Assembly (NCBI RefSeq): GCF_000313935.1
Contig: NZ_AMSS01000011.1
Coordinates: forward strand, 62,001-126,000
Direction of reading: 5' to 3'
Length of the DNA stretch: 64,000 nucleotides
Source of the DNA: Acinetobacter sp. WC-141
GTDB lineage: Bacteria > Pseudomonadota > Gammaproteobacteria > Pseudomonadales > Moraxellaceae
In this document: positions 27,499 through 36,427 of the stretch, one piece after another
Layout: each line of letters opens with the position of its first letter
How positions within the stretch are numbered: position 1 is the first letter of the stretch
The notes under the pieces: generated by a model
The model's database searches: none
Told to the model about the DNA's origin: nothing
The model's input: the letters and a program-made list of their open reading frames with translations, nothing else
Translations under genes and position numbers: made by a program

Positions 27499-27535
27499 CA
27501 TTAAAACAGTGCTATAAAAAGACACTGTTTTAATG
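27499..27535 (-). promoter_or_regulatory. 13-bp hairpin between iscA and hscB
   Basis: Perfect inverted repeat CATTAAAACAGTG/CACTGTTTTAATG with an 11-nt loop in the iscA-hscB gap, in the middle of the isc transcript. No T-run follows on the minus strand, so it looks like an mRNA processing or stability element more than a full terminator. Confidence 0.6.
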
Positions 27536-27554
27536 AGAGATGGAAGGAGAAGGG

Positions 27555-27875
27555 TTATACAGTGAAAGACTCACCGCAACCACATTCACCTTTTTTATTG
27601 GGATTGTTAAATTCGAACCCTTCATTAAGGCCATTTTTAACATAGTCCATTTCTAAGCCTTCTAAATACACAAGACTTTTTGGATCTACAAATACCTTAA
27701 CGCCAAATTGATCGAAAACTTCGTCATGTTCATCGACAGAATCAACAAATTCAAGAACGTAAGCCAATCCGGAACAACCAGAAGTTTTCACACCCACGCG
27801 AATGCCTTCACCCTTACCTCGGTTCTTAAGGTAATTGCTAATATGAGTCGCAGCATTTTCAGTTAAATGAATCAT
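27555..27875 (-). CDS. iscA: Iron-sulfur cluster assembly protein IscA
   Basis: 106-aa A-type carrier that delivers iron-sulfur clusters to apoproteins. The three conserved cysteines appear in [12 protein letters not shown] and GECGCGESF. The length equals the E. coli protein (107 aa). It follows iscU by 30 bp. Confidence 0.96.
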   Translation of the reverse strand: MIHLTENAATHISNYLKNRGKGEGIRVGVKTSGCSGLAYVLEFVDSVDEHDEVFDQFGVKVFVDPKSLVYLEGLEMDYVKNGLNEGFEFNNPNKKGECGCGESFTV

Positions 27876-27905
27876 GAAAACTCCAACGTTTACAATAGTA
27901 ACAAA

Positions 27906-28292
27906 TTAAGCTTTTGATTTTTTAGTGCGATAATCTTCAATCGCAGCTTTAATTGCATCTTCAGCTAGTACAGAGCAGTGAACTTTTACTGGTGGAAGGG
28001 CAAGCTCTGTTGCGATATCAATATTCTTGATTGCTTGAGCTTCATCAAGGGTCTTGCCTTTTAACCATTCAGTTACGAGTGAACTTGATGCAATTGCAGA
28101 ACCACAGCCGTAAGTTTTAAAGCGTGCTTCTTCAATTACACCGCTATCGTTTACTTGAATTTGTAAACGCATCACGTCGCCACATGCAGGTGCACCCACC
28201 ATGCCTGTACCTACATTTTCAGAGTTTTTGTCTAAAACACCAACATTACGAGGATTTTCGTAATGATCAATTACCTTTTCGCTATAAGCCAT
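27906..28292 (-). CDS. iscU: Iron-sulfur cluster scaffold IscU
   Basis: 128-aa scaffold on which the 2Fe-2S cluster is built. Cluster ligands are in PACGDV, YGCGSAIASSS and VHCSVLAEDAI; the LPPVKVHC segment is the HscA recognition motif. It is separated from iscS by 67 bp containing a terminator-like hairpin. Confidence 0.97.
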   Translation of the reverse strand: MAYSEKVIDHYENPRNVGVLDKNSENVGTGMVGAPACGDVMRLQIQVNDSGVIEEARFKTYGCGSAIASSSLVTEWLKGKTLDEAQAIKNIDIATELALPPVKVHCSVLAEDAIKAAIEDYRTKKSKA

Positions 28293-28341
28293 TTCGCTTC
28301 TCCAAACCTCGGGGTCAGCCTAATATTAATATGAGGGTAAA

Positions 28342-28367
28342 AACACTAATTTCAATGAATTAGTGTT
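28342..28367 (-). terminator. Terminator-like hairpin between iscS and iscU
   Basis: On the minus strand AACACTAATT and AATTAGTGTT (10 bp perfect, 6-nt loop) are followed by TTTTT. The iscS stop codon lies inside the first arm, so ribosomes ending iscS would disrupt the stem. Possible attenuator splitting iscRS from iscUA; seen in sequence, role inferred. Confidence 0.6.
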
Positions 28368-29577
28368 CAGCCCATTCAACTGTAGAAAGATCAATACCTT
28401 CTTTGTACATGTCCCAAAGCGGAGAAAGTTCACGTAATTTCTCAACAGCGGCTTTGGTAATTGTAAGCACATGATCAATATCTTCTTCAGTCGTGTATTT
28501 ACCAAAACTGAAGCGGATTGAGCTGTGTGCTAGCTCATCAGATAAACCTAATGCGCGAAGAACGTATGAAGGCTCTAATGTTGCAGAAGTACAAGCAGAA
28601 CCACTTGATACGGCTGCATCTTTAAGTGCCATCATTAAAGATTCACCTTCAACAAAGTTAAAGCTGACATTTAAGTAGTTAGCAACGTTTTGAGTAGGAT
28701 GGCCATTTAAGAAAACCTGTTCAAGGCCTTGTAAACCATTCCAAAGTTTGTCACGTAATTTGCGAATGCGCTCTTGTTCTGCGTGCATTGTTTTGCCAGC
28801 AATTTCAAAAGCTTCACCCATACCAACAATTTGGTGAGTTGCTAAAGTACCAGAACGCATACCACGTTCATGACCACCGCCATGAATTTGCGCTTTTAAT
28901 CGAACACGTGGGCTACGACGTACATATAATGCACCGATACCTTTTGGACCATAAATTTTATGAGCAGAGAAACTCATAAGATCAATTTTCATGGTAGAGA
29001 GATCGATTTCAACTTTACCAGCAGCTTGAGCCGCATCTACATGAAAGAAGGTTTTATTGGCACGTGTTAACTCACCAATCGCTGCTACATCTGTAACTGT
29101 ACCGATTTCGTTATTTACCATCATTAAAGAAACAAGGACAGTATCAGGACGAAGGGCAGCTTTTACCATTTCAGGGGTAATTAAACCTGTTCGTGGTTCT
29201 GGTTCTAAATAAGTAATTTCAAAACCTTGTTCTTCTAATTCACGACAAGGATCTAGAACAGCTTTGTGTTCAATTTTACTTGTGATGATGTGCTTGCCTT
29301 TAGATGCATAAAATTGTGCTACACCTTTTAGGGCAAGGTTATCTGATTCAGTTGCACCAGAAGTCCAAACGATTTCACGTGGGTCAGCTTTAATTAAATT
29401 TGCGACTTGCTCACGTGCATATTCAACTTTTTCTTCTGCCTGCCAGCCATAAGCATGCGAACGAGATGCAGCATTACCAAAGGTACCGTCGAAAGTTAAA
29501 CACTCCATCATACGTTCTGCAACTTGCGGATCTACTGGAGTGGTTGCTGCGTAATCAAGATAAATTGGACGTTTCAT
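28360..29577 (-). CDS. iscS: Cysteine desulfurase IscS
   Basis: 405-aa PLP enzyme that takes sulfur from cysteine for cluster assembly and tRNA thiolation. The PLP lysine is in [12 protein letters not shown], the active cysteine in [17 protein letters not shown], and the C-terminal tail ([18 protein letters not shown]) that binds IscU is present. The gene starts 1 bp after the iscR stop codon, implying translational coupling. Confidence 0.97.
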   Translation of the reverse strand: MKRPIYLDYAATTPVDPQVAERMMECLTFDGTFGNAASRSHAYGWQAEEKVEYAREQVANLIKADPREIVWTSGATESDNLALKGVAQFYASKGKHIITSKIEHKAVLDPCRELEEQGFEITYLEPEPRTGLITPEMVKAALRPDTVLVSLMMVNNEIGTVTDVAAIGELTRANKTFFHVDAAQAAGKVEIDLSTMKIDLMSFSAHKIYGPKGIGALYVRRSPRVRLKAQIHGGGHERGMRSGTLATHQIVGMGEAFEIAGKTMHAEQERIRKLRDKLWNGLQGLEQVFLNGHPTQNVANYLNVSFNFVEGESLMMALKDAAVSSGSACTSATLEPSYVLRALGLSDELAHSSIRFSFGKYTTEEDIDHVLTITKAAVEKLRELSPLWDMYKEGIDLSTVEWAEH

Positions 29578-29578
29578 A

Positions 29579-30052
29579 TCAAATACCTGTACCCGATAAA
29601 AGAGCTGAATCTGTGCCGCTCACATTTTGGCGCAATGCAACAGTTTGAACGTTGTCTCGGCTAATGAGGTCGGCAAGAGAGATTTTTGCTAAATAGTCGG
29701 CAATATGATGAGAGAGTTCTTGCCATAAATCGTGGGTGAGACACATTGCACCATTTTGGCAGTTAGCCTTGTGGTCGCAACGTGTTGCATCAACAGTTTC
29801 ATTTACGGCTTCAATAATTTCTAACACAGTAATTTCATCAGCATTTCGAGCCAAATGATAACCACCATTTGCACCGCGAACACTAGAAACTAACCCATGA
29901 CGCTTAAGTTTTGCGAATAACTGTTCTAGATAAGCAACTGAAATGGATTGGCGAGCGGCAATTTCGGCGAGCGTGATCGTTTGTTCAGTTGGCTGCAAAG
30001 CTAAATCAAGTAGAGCAGTCACTGCGTAGCGACCGCGAGTTGTAAGGCGCAT
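29579..30052 (-). CDS. iscR: Rrf2-family Fe-S transcriptional regulator IscR
   Basis: 157-aa winged-helix regulator carrying a 2Fe-2S cluster. The N-terminal DNA-binding region [19 protein letters not shown] and the three ligand cysteines ([13 protein letters not shown]) are intact. I use the ATG at 30052; a GTG at 30064 is in frame but the family begins MRLT. In E. coli the holo form represses the isc operon; an IscR type-1 operator lies over this promoter, so the same feedback is expected. Confidence 0.95.
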   Translation of the reverse strand: MRLTTRGRYAVTALLDLALQPTEQTITLAEIAARQSISVAYLEQLFAKLKRHGLVSSVRGANGGYHLARNADEITVLEIIEAVNETVDATRCDHKANCQNGAMCLTHDLWQELSHHIADYLAKISLADLISRDNVQTVALRQNVSGTDSALLSGTGI

Positions 30053-30085
30053 GATTCGATACACATGTTAAGACTAGATAATAGG

Positions 30086-30117
30086 ATTTTATGAATCCCG
30101 ACTAAAATAGTCAAGTT
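30086..30117 (-). promoter_or_regulatory. isc promoter with overlapping IscR type-1 operator
   Basis: Minus-strand -35 TTGACT (30109-30114) and -10 TAAAAT (30086-30091) are spaced exactly 17 bp. The operator-like element at 30094-30117 contains TTGACTATTTTAGTCGGG, matching the type-1 IscR site (YYGACTRWWWYAGTCRR), and covers the -35. Confidence 0.8.
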
Positions 30118-30161
30118 TTTTTATTTTTAATTCAAGTGCAGGAACAAAATGGAAAAATAAT

Positions 30162-30809
30162 TTAAGCAACCCATAAATTATATATGAAATAAACAATAAA
30201 TATCAGGCTAATTATACCAAAGGAGAAGTTAATATTGCGTTGACGCTGTTGTAGGCGAGTGATTCGATTTTGATATTGTTTAATTTCCACATGAAGTGAA
30301 TTGATTTCTGAACGTTGCTGATCAATTTTTTCAAGCAATGGGGCAATTCGTTTACGTGAAGCAAGCGCTTCAGCTTCATCATCAGGTGAATTAAACCATT
30401 GCTTCCAGTCAGCTAAAAGTTTAGGCAAGGTAAGATGAGAAATTAAATCTAATAGCTCTTTTTTCGTTTCTTCATCGCCATCTATACGCATGTTGTTAAG
30501 ACTACGCTGGTTTGAAAAAGCGAAAATTTTAATCAGATCGATAAGTGTACTATTGATTTCCAGATCAACACGTCGATCAAAAGAGTGGATATCGAACAAC
30601 AAACCTTTTTCTGTAAACTGAACATAAAAGTTAAAAAAAGGAAGATAGCTATTGATGCGAATCGTTGTTTTGTTTGAAATAAACTTTTTCGCTTGCAAGC
30701 GAAGAACACCATCGTGGGTGAGTATAAATGAAAAGAAAGTTTCTAAAATAATTAGAACAATATTCAGCAACAGACGGGGATGTTTTTGTCTTTGTTGCGT
30801 TTCACTCAT
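30162..30809 (-). CDS. SCP2/UbiJ-like membrane-anchored protein
   Basis: 215-aa protein with a hydrophobic N-terminal segment (residues about 13-30), a central region resembling the SCP2 lipid-binding domain of UbiJ (ILETFFSFILTHDGVLRLQ, then a MRIDGDEETKKELLDLI-like stretch), a coiled coil (residues about 158-192) and a C-terminal transmembrane helix (NFSFGIISLIFIVYFIYNL). The SCP2 assignment is by eye and is the weakest point. UbiJ itself lacks a C-terminal membrane helix. It diverges from the phasin gene. I cannot name its role; lipid or quinone handling is a guess. Confidence 0.55.
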   Translation of the reverse strand: MSETQQRQKHPRLLLNIVLIILETFFSFILTHDGVLRLQAKKFISNKTTIRINSYLPFFNFYVQFTEKGLLFDIHSFDRRVDLEINSTLIDLIKIFAFSNQRSLNNMRIDGDEETKKELLDLISHLTLPKLLADWKQWFNSPDDEAEALASRKRIAPLLEKIDQQRSEINSLHVEIKQYQNRITRLQQRQRNINFSFGIISLIFIVYFIYNLWVA

Positions 30810-31017
30810 AAAAGTTTATCCTTAGAAATAGCAATTAATTCAAGAATGGGACATCCTATCTCAAACTTTAATAAATGTCCTGTTAAATATATTTACATGA
30901 CTTACTTGCTTTGTAGAACAGTTTTGTAAATGGATCAAGTCTTTACTTTGATATTATAGAAATATTTTGTGGTCAAATCAGTCATCATCTCTCTCATCTG
31001 ATTAGGAGCTTAGATCA

Positions 31018-31473
31018 ATGGATAATGCAAATATAGATACCCAGACAGAAGAGTCAGAAGAAAAAAGTAAATTGAAATCAAGAAGTTCAAGAAAATCGGC
31101 TTTAGACTTTAGAAAGTACACTAAGCAAATTTGGTTAGCAGGGCTAGGGGCTTTTTCACGTGCAGAAGAAGAAGGCAACAAGCTATTTGATTCTTTGGTC
31201 AAGGTAGGTGAAGAGCTGGAATCTAAAACCGGAGACTTGGCAGATACTACGGTTGGTAAGGTCACAGAAAAAGCAAAAGAATCTGTATCTGAAACAAAAG
31301 ATAAAGTAGAAAAAATTCTTGATACCAGTGTTAATCATTCTTTAAATAGGATTGGATTGGTGACTCCGAAGGATTTACAGCACATTGAACAGCTTTTGGT
31401 ACAGCTTCATATTAAGGTGGATGCTTTAATAGAAGAAAACGAACAGTTGAAAGCAAAATTGAATAAAAAGTAA
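31018..31473 (+). CDS. Phasin family protein (PhaF/PhaI-like)
   Basis: 151-aa protein of the polyhydroxyalkanoate granule-associated family. The phasin core TKQIWLAGLGAFSRAEEEGNKLFDSLVKVGE is at residues about 35-65, then a helical KA/KE-rich repeat region (GKVTEKAKESVSETKDKVEK) and a C-terminal coiled coil (LVQLHIKVDALIEENEQLKAKL). No PHA synthase gene is in the window, so it may act on other granules or as a membrane or nucleoid-associated helper. AGGAG lies 9 bp before the ATG. Confidence 0.8.
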   Translation: MDNANIDTQTEESEEKSKLKSRSSRKSALDFRKYTKQIWLAGLGAFSRAEEEGNKLFDSLVKVGEELESKTGDLADTTVGKVTEKAKESVSETKDKVEKILDTSVNHSLNRIGLVTPKDLQHIEQLLVQLHIKVDALIEENEQLKAKLNKK

Positions 31474-31545
31474 AAAAATGTTGGGATTTAGCAAATATAT
31501 AACAGTTTTTTAGCATTTATTTTTGCTAAAAGCCCTGCTCTAGTA

Positions 31546-31575
31546 TTGCGTTTTCCCCCAAAGCATTGCTATAAA
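31546..31575 (+). promoter_or_regulatory. Putative sigma-70 promoter of the HU gene
   Basis: TTGCGT (31546-31551) and TATAAA (31570-31575) are spaced 18 bp, about 68 bp upstream of the ATG. The leader can form a small AAAGGC/GCCTTT stem, beginning inside the -10 element. Confidence 0.4.
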
Positions 31576-31642
31576 GGCGTCATGGCCTTTTAAACTATAG
31601 CCTTGGACCTTAAACAAACGATATTAAGAGGATGTTTTATTC

Positions 31643-31915
31643 ATGAATAAATCAGAATTAATCGATGCAATTGCTGAAAAAGGGGGAGTATCTAAGACTG
31701 ATGCAGGCAAGGCACTCGATGCGACGATTGCGTCAATTACTGAAGCACTTAAAAAAGGTGACACAGTAACTTTAGTTGGTTTTGGTACTTTCAGTGTTAA
31801 AGAACGTGCTGCACGCACTGGTCGTAACCCTAAAACTGGTGAAGAGCTTCAAATTAAAGCAACAAAAGTACCTAGCTTCAAAGCTGGTAAAGGTCTTAAA
31901 GATTCAGTAGCTTAA
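31643..31915 (+). CDS. hupB: DNA-binding protein HU
   Basis: 90-aa histone-like protein that bends DNA non-specifically. The start [27 protein letters not shown] and the DNA-binding arm with [12 protein letters not shown] are classic. One HU-family gene of this type is usual in Acinetobacter. A strong terminator separates it from ppiD, as lon-hupB-ppiD order would predict for a HupB-type gene (lon is not present here). Confidence 0.94.
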   Translation: MNKSELIDAIAEKGGVSKTDAGKALDATIASITEALKKGDTVTLVGFGTFSVKERAARTGRNPKTGEELQIKATKVPSFKAGKGLKDSVA

Positions 31916-31930
31916 TCTTTTAAGATGATT

Positions 31931-31957
31931 AAACGCGCCAATATAGGCGCGTTTTTT
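31931..31957 (+). terminator. Rho-independent terminator of the HU gene
   Basis: AACGCGCC/GGCGCGTT stem (8 bp, loop AATATA) followed by a run of T residues, 16 bp after the stop. Confidence 0.9.
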
Positions 31958-32046
31958 ATTAAAAATCTGAATTGACCAATATTGCTCATTCATTGATTGT
32001 GGTTTTTCAGTTAAAATTCTCCTCGAAATAAAATATTGGAATACTT

Positions 32047-33912
32047 ATGGAATCGTTTCGTACAGTCATTAAGGGTTGGCTCGGCAAAGTCCTTCTAATT
32101 TTGTTTTTGACCCCTTTAGCACTTGTAGGTATTGAAGGATATTTTAATAGGGGAAACAAGGCTGATGTTGCGAAAACAGTAAATGGCCAAGAAATATCTA
32201 AAAAAGATCTTGAAACTTTAACTCAGTCTTACAAAGAACAATATTTAGCTGCAGTTAAAGGTGATGAAAGTTTACTTAATTTGCCTGTTATTCAGGCTAA
32301 AGCACTCGATATTTTAGTGTCACGTAATTTATTAATTCAACAAGCTGAAAAATTGGGTATTTCACTAAGTGATACTCAAATTGAGCAAATGTTAGCTCAG
32401 CAGCCTAGTTTGCAAGAGAATGGACAATTCTCGCAAAAACTCTATGAAAATTATTTACGTTCTATTGGTATGACAAGTCAGGGCTTAATATCTAGCCTTC
32501 GTCAAGATCATGCTTTAAAAATGCTTACTTCAACTTTTTCTGATTATTCTTTAGTAAGTAAAGTTGATTTAATGCAAATTGCGAATTTGCAAACTGAACA
32601 ACGTACATTGCATTTGGCTAGTATTAAATTAGATGGTTATAAAACTGGTTTAACTGCCTCTAATCAAGAAGCCACAGATTATTACAACAAACACCAAAAT
32701 GAGTTTAAACAACAAGCTTCTGTTGATGTGGATTATGTGGTTGTGTCGCCATCATTAATGGCTAAACCAGCTCCTGCAACCGAAGCTGAACTTCAGCAAG
32801 CATATAGCAAGTTCGTTGAGACTCAGAAAAAAGATGCTAAACGTACGGTGAAGCATATTTTAATTACTACAGATGCTCGTGATGATGCAGCAGCTCAAAA
32901 ACTTGCTAAAGAAGTATATGCGAAAATTCAAGGCGGCCTTACATTTGCACAAGCTGCATCTCAGTTCTCTGAAGACCCAAGTTCAAAAACTAAAGGCGGT
33001 TTAGTTGAAGCATATGCACCAGGTGTTTTTTCCGATGCATTTGATAAAACTGTAGTGAGCTTAAAAAATGGACAAATTTCTCAACCAGTAAAAACACAAT
33101 ATGGTTATCATATTATTGAGGCAGAAACTCAAGCTAATCAAATCCCTTCGTTTGAAGCAGAGAAGGCGCGTTTAACTGCTGAGGTTGAAAAGAATAAAGT
33201 TGCGACTGTTTATTCAGATACCGTAAATAGTTTAAATGAAACGATTGTTGGTAATGATTCTTTAGAAGCTGTTGTGCAGGAAGTAAAAGGTACAAAAGTT
33301 GAATCATTAAATGGCGTAACTTTAGCTACACAAAATCCATATTTAAGTGATCCGAACGTTAAAATTAAATTGTTTAATGATGACGTAAAAAATGGTGACC
33401 GTAATGCATCGTCTAATATTCAGTTAGCGAATGGTGATACGGTATGGGTTAAAGTACGTGATTATCATGCTGCTGGTGTGAAACCTTTAGCACAAGCGAT
33501 GAATGAAGCGAAAGCAAAAGTTATCGATGAAAAAGCGCGTAAAGTTGTTCAAGCAAAAATTGCTACAATGTTGGCTGAATTTAAAACTCAACCAGCAGAT
33601 CAAGTTGTTGCTAAAAACAAAGTAGCATTTGAATCGGCTGGCGTATTTAGTCGTTCACAAGGATTAAAGCGTGAAATTGAGCGCGCGGCATTTAGCGCAG
33701 CTACACCTAAGCCAGGTATGTGGTCTGTTACAACAGCGAACTTACCAAATGAGCTGGTTGTTGTTGCAGTTTCAAATGTAAATTCCTCTGCTGCAAATGC
33801 TATTCCAGCTGATCAGTTACAGCAGTTAAAACAACTTTATCGTCAATCGCGTGGTCAACAAATATTAGAAGATTACAGTCAATATTTAAAATCACATGCG
33901 AAAATTAAATAA
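32047..33912 (+). CDS. ppiD: Periplasmic folding chaperone PpiD (SurA-N/parvulin)
   Basis: 621-aa inner-membrane-anchored periplasmic chaperone that sits near the SecYEG exit. A single N-terminal transmembrane helix (residues about 10-30) is followed by the SurA-N-like chaperone domain, a parvulin-type PPIase domain (about 268-370, with RTVKHILITTDA and GGLVEAYAPGVF) and a second inactive-like C-terminal region. The length matches the family. The neighbour hupB supports the assignment. Confidence 0.94.
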   Translation: MESFRTVIKGWLGKVLLILFLTPLALVGIEGYFNRGNKADVAKTVNGQEISKKDLETLTQSYKEQYLAAVKGDESLLNLPVIQAKALDILVSRNLLIQQAEKLGISLSDTQIEQMLAQQPSLQENGQFSQKLYENYLRSIGMTSQGLISSLRQDHALKMLTSTFSDYSLVSKVDLMQIANLQTEQRTLHLASIKLDGYKTGLTASNQEATDYYNKHQNEFKQQASVDVDYVVVSPSLMAKPAPATEAELQQAYSKFVETQKKDAKRTVKHILITTDARDDAAAQKLAKEVYAKIQGGLTFAQAASQFSEDPSSKTKGGLVEAYAPGVFSDAFDKTVVSLKNGQISQPVKTQYGYHIIEAETQANQIPSFEAEKARLTAEVEKNKVATVYSDTVNSLNETIVGNDSLEAVVQEVKGTKVESLNGVTLATQNPYLSDPNVKIKLFNDDVKNGDRNASSNIQLANGDTVWVKVRDYHAAGVKPLAQAMNEAKAKVIDEKARKVVQAKIATMLAEFKTQPADQVVAKNKVAFESAGVFSRSQGLKREIERAAFSAATPKPGMWSVTTANLPNELVVVAVSNVNSSAANAIPADQLQQLKQLYRQSRGQQILEDYSQYLKSHAKIK

Positions 33913-33926
33913 TAATTTGATTCAAT

Positions 33927-33952
33927 AAAAAAAGCGCCTCGGCGCTTTTTTT
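33927..33952. terminator. Bidirectional terminator (ppiD / AraC regulator)
   Basis: AGCGC/GCGCT stem with loop CTCG flanked by an A-run and a T-run, between convergent ppiD and the AraC-family gene. Confidence 0.85.
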
Positions 33953-33960
33953 ATTGGCAG

Positions 33961-34923
33961 TTAATCTAAGCTGTGTCCAATATATTGCTGTCTATATTGT
34001 TTAGGAGATAAATCAAAAATTCGTTTGAATGCCTGACTAAAAGCTGTTTCGGATGAGTAGCCAACCTTATTTGATATTTGCTGAATTGATAAGTTACTTG
34101 TGCGTAAATACTGACTTGCTAAACGAAAACGATAATGCTGCAAATAAGTCAGAGGTGGTTCACCAATAATACTGCTAAATAAGTTTGCAAATTTAGAGCG
34201 TGACATACAGCATTGTTCCGCTAAAGATTCTACTGTCCATGTGACTTCCGGTTGACTATGGATAGCAGATAGTGCGTTACTCAGTTCAGGATGTGTTAGG
34301 GCACCTAACCAGTTTTGTTGGTCTGTCATTTGTTGAATATGATCACGAATGCATTCAATCAGCAGAATACTGACGAGATGATCAATAATTTTGTCGTGAC
34401 CCGGCCGAATTTTTTGAGTTTCGATTGCTAGAAAATAAAGTCCAATTTGTAACCATTCAGGTGGGTTAGTTTGGTTTTCATGTTGAATATGCATGATGGA
34501 CGGCAGGGCATTAATAAGTGGCCCAGCCATATGAGTATCGATTTGGCAGCGTAAACATAGCAACAATGTATTATCTGGAGATGAAGTACCAAATTCGATG
34601 ACATCTTGTCTATGACCATTAAAAAGCGAAGTAATATCCAGAGAATCTACTAGCTTACTCGCTGTTGATTTTGAGTCAGTCGCACTATGTGATTTTCCCG
34701 AAGGAATTAAAATAATATCACCAGCGGTTGCAATAATTTTTTCTGAAGCGTTAAGTTGAATATAGACTGAACCAGTTAAAACAATATAAGCAAGTAGAGC
34801 AGATTGATCTTGTGTTTTAAAAGCCCATTCTCCTTGCGCTTTTAAATAGATGTATTCAGACTTATTAAGGTGAATATCATCAAAAAATTTACTTAGTGCA
34901 TCCATATTTAAATGATCAATCAT
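33961..34923 (-). CDS. AraC-family transcriptional regulator (AlkR-like)
   Basis: 320-aa regulator with an N-terminal cupin-like ligand domain (TAGDIILIPSGKSHS near residue 70) and a C-terminal pair of helix-turn-helix motifs (SLAEQCCMSRSKFANLF and IQQISNKVGYSSETAFSQAFKR). It diverges from alkM over 171 bp. In A. baylyi an AraC/XylS-type regulator (AlkR) activates alkM in the presence of alkanes, so the same is inferred here. Confidence 0.9.
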   Translation of the reverse strand: MIDHLNMDALSKFFDDIHLNKSEYIYLKAQGEWAFKTQDQSALLAYIVLTGSVYIQLNASEKIIATAGDIILIPSGKSHSATDSKSTASKLVDSLDITSLFNGHRQDVIEFGTSSPDNTLLLCLRCQIDTHMAGPLINALPSIMHIQHENQTNPPEWLQIGLYFLAIETQKIRPGHDKIIDHLVSILLIECIRDHIQQMTDQQNWLGALTHPELSNALSAIHSQPEVTWTVESLAEQCCMSRSKFANLFSSIIGEPPLTYLQHYRFRLASQYLRTSNLSIQQISNKVGYSSETAFSQAFKRIFDLSPKQYRQQYIGHSLD

Positions 34924-34968
34924 TATTTTAATAAAATTATAGTGAGCTATAGGAATAGATCAACATGT

Positions 34969-35029
34969 GTTTTTAGGACAGAAAAGTGGAAGAAAATGCC
35001 AAAGACTTTAACATAGGTTTTTTGGACGG
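34969..35029 (+). promoter_or_regulatory. Direct repeats in the alkM upstream region (possible regulator sites)
   Basis: GTTTTTAGGACAG (34969-34981) and GTTTTTTGGACGG (35017-35029) agree at 11 of 13 positions with start-to-start spacing of 48 bp. AraC-family activators usually bind direct repeats upstream of the target promoter. The assignment is inference. Confidence 0.4.
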
Positions 35030-35094
35030 TTACTACTGTTAACTAAACACTATTTCTTTAACTATATAGACATATAGAAAAAGGAAATATAACT

Positions 35095-36318
35095 ATGAAT
35101 GCACCAGTAAATGTTCAGCAAGAACTTATGCCAGTGCCTGCGTCTATGCGTGAAATAGATCGCAAACGCTTGTTATGGATGATTAGTCCTGCTTTGCCTG
35201 CTATCGGTTTAGGTATTTTAGCAGGTTATCACTTTGGTCCACGTCCATTAAAGAAAGTCTTTGCTTTAGGTGGTCCACTTTTATTACATGTCGTGATTCC
35301 GGCAATTGATACAATTATTGGGAAAGATGCGCGAAATCCGACAGATGAAGAAATTAAGCTTTTAGAAAAAGATCCATATTATTCACGTCTTGTGAAAAGT
35401 TTTATTCCTCTTCAGTATGCTGCAAATGTTTACGCATGTTATTTAACAAGCCGTAAAACGACATCTTTTATTGATAAGATTTTACTGGGTATCTCAATGG
35501 GTGCAATCAATGGTATTGCGATTAATACAGCCCATGAGTTAAGTCATAAGCATGACCGTATAGACCATATTCTATCTCATCTTGCTTTAGTTCCTACAGG
35601 TTATAATCATTTCCGTATTGAGCATCCTTATGGTCATCATAAGCGTGCAGCAACACCAGAAGATCCAGCTTCATCACGTATGGGTGAAACATTCTATGAA
35701 TTCTGGCCACGTACCGTTGTTGGTTCTTTTAAATCTGCAATAGAAATTGAAAAAAATCGTTTAAAACGTAAAGGTAAAGAATTCTGGTCTTCAGATAATG
35801 AATTATTACAAGGCTGGGGCATGAGTGCTGCTTTTCATGGTTCTATGGTTGGAATCTTTGGTAAAAGTACAATTCCATATTTAGCAACTCAAGCTTTTTA
35901 TGGTATTAGTCTTTTCGAAATTATTAACTATATTGAGCACTATGGTTTATTACGTCAGAAAAAAGCTGATGGTAATTATGAGCGTACAATGCCTGAACAT
36001 AGCTGGAACAACAATAACGTAGTCACGAACTTATTCTTGTACCAGTTGCAGCGTCATTCAGATCATCATGCATACCCAACTCGTCCATTCCAAGCATTAC
36101 GTCATTTTGATGAGGCACCAGAGTTACCAAGCGGTTATGCAAGTATGTTATTACCGGCATTAATTCCTTCATTGTGGTTTAAAATAATGGATAAGCGGGT
36201 TTTTGATCACTATAAAGGAGATTTAAACAAAGCAAATATTTCTTCAAAACGACGTGCAAAAATCTTTAAGAAATTTGGTGTAGTTGATAAAGCGTTAGAT
36301 AATACAACTACCGAATAA
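35095..36318 (+). CDS. alkM: Alkane 1-monooxygenase (AlkB/AlkM)
   Basis: 407-aa integral-membrane non-heme di-iron enzyme that hydroxylates the terminal carbon of medium- to long-chain alkanes, with rubredoxin as electron donor. The histidine boxes are visible: HELSH, EHPYGHHKR and LQRHSDHHA, plus YIEHYGL. Several hydrophobic segments are present. Start ATG has AAGGAAA upstream. No rubredoxin gene is adjacent; in Acinetobacter rubA/rubB lie elsewhere. The next two genes, acyl-CoA dehydrogenases on the opposite strand, act further along the same route. Confidence 0.95.
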   Translation: MNAPVNVQQELMPVPASMREIDRKRLLWMISPALPAIGLGILAGYHFGPRPLKKVFALGGPLLLHVVIPAIDTIIGKDARNPTDEEIKLLEKDPYYSRLVKSFIPLQYAANVYACYLTSRKTTSFIDKILLGISMGAINGIAINTAHELSHKHDRIDHILSHLALVPTGYNHFRIEHPYGHHKRAATPEDPASSRMGETFYEFWPRTVVGSFKSAIEIEKNRLKRKGKEFWSSDNELLQGWGMSAAFHGSMVGIFGKSTIPYLATQAFYGISLFEIINYIEHYGLLRQKKADGNYERTMPEHSWNNNNVVTNLFLYQLQRHSDHHAYPTRPFQALRHFDEAPELPSGYASMLLPALIPSLWFKIMDKRVFDHYKGDLNKANISSKRRAKIFKKFGVVDKALDNTTTE

Positions 36319-36344
36319 ATAAAAATATTAATTCCTGAAATACG

Positions 36345-36376
36345 AAGCCCTTTAGTCTAACAACTAGAGGGCTTTT
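36345..36376 (+). terminator. Terminator of alkM
   Basis: AAGCCCTTTAGT/ACTAGAGGGCTT stem (12 bp with one G-U pair, 6-nt loop) followed by TT. It is convergent with the acyl-CoA dehydrogenase gene. Confidence 0.8.
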
Positions 36377-36427
36377 AAGTTTTGACATAAAAAGATAATA
36401 GAAGAAGGGAAAAACTTCCCTTAATTC

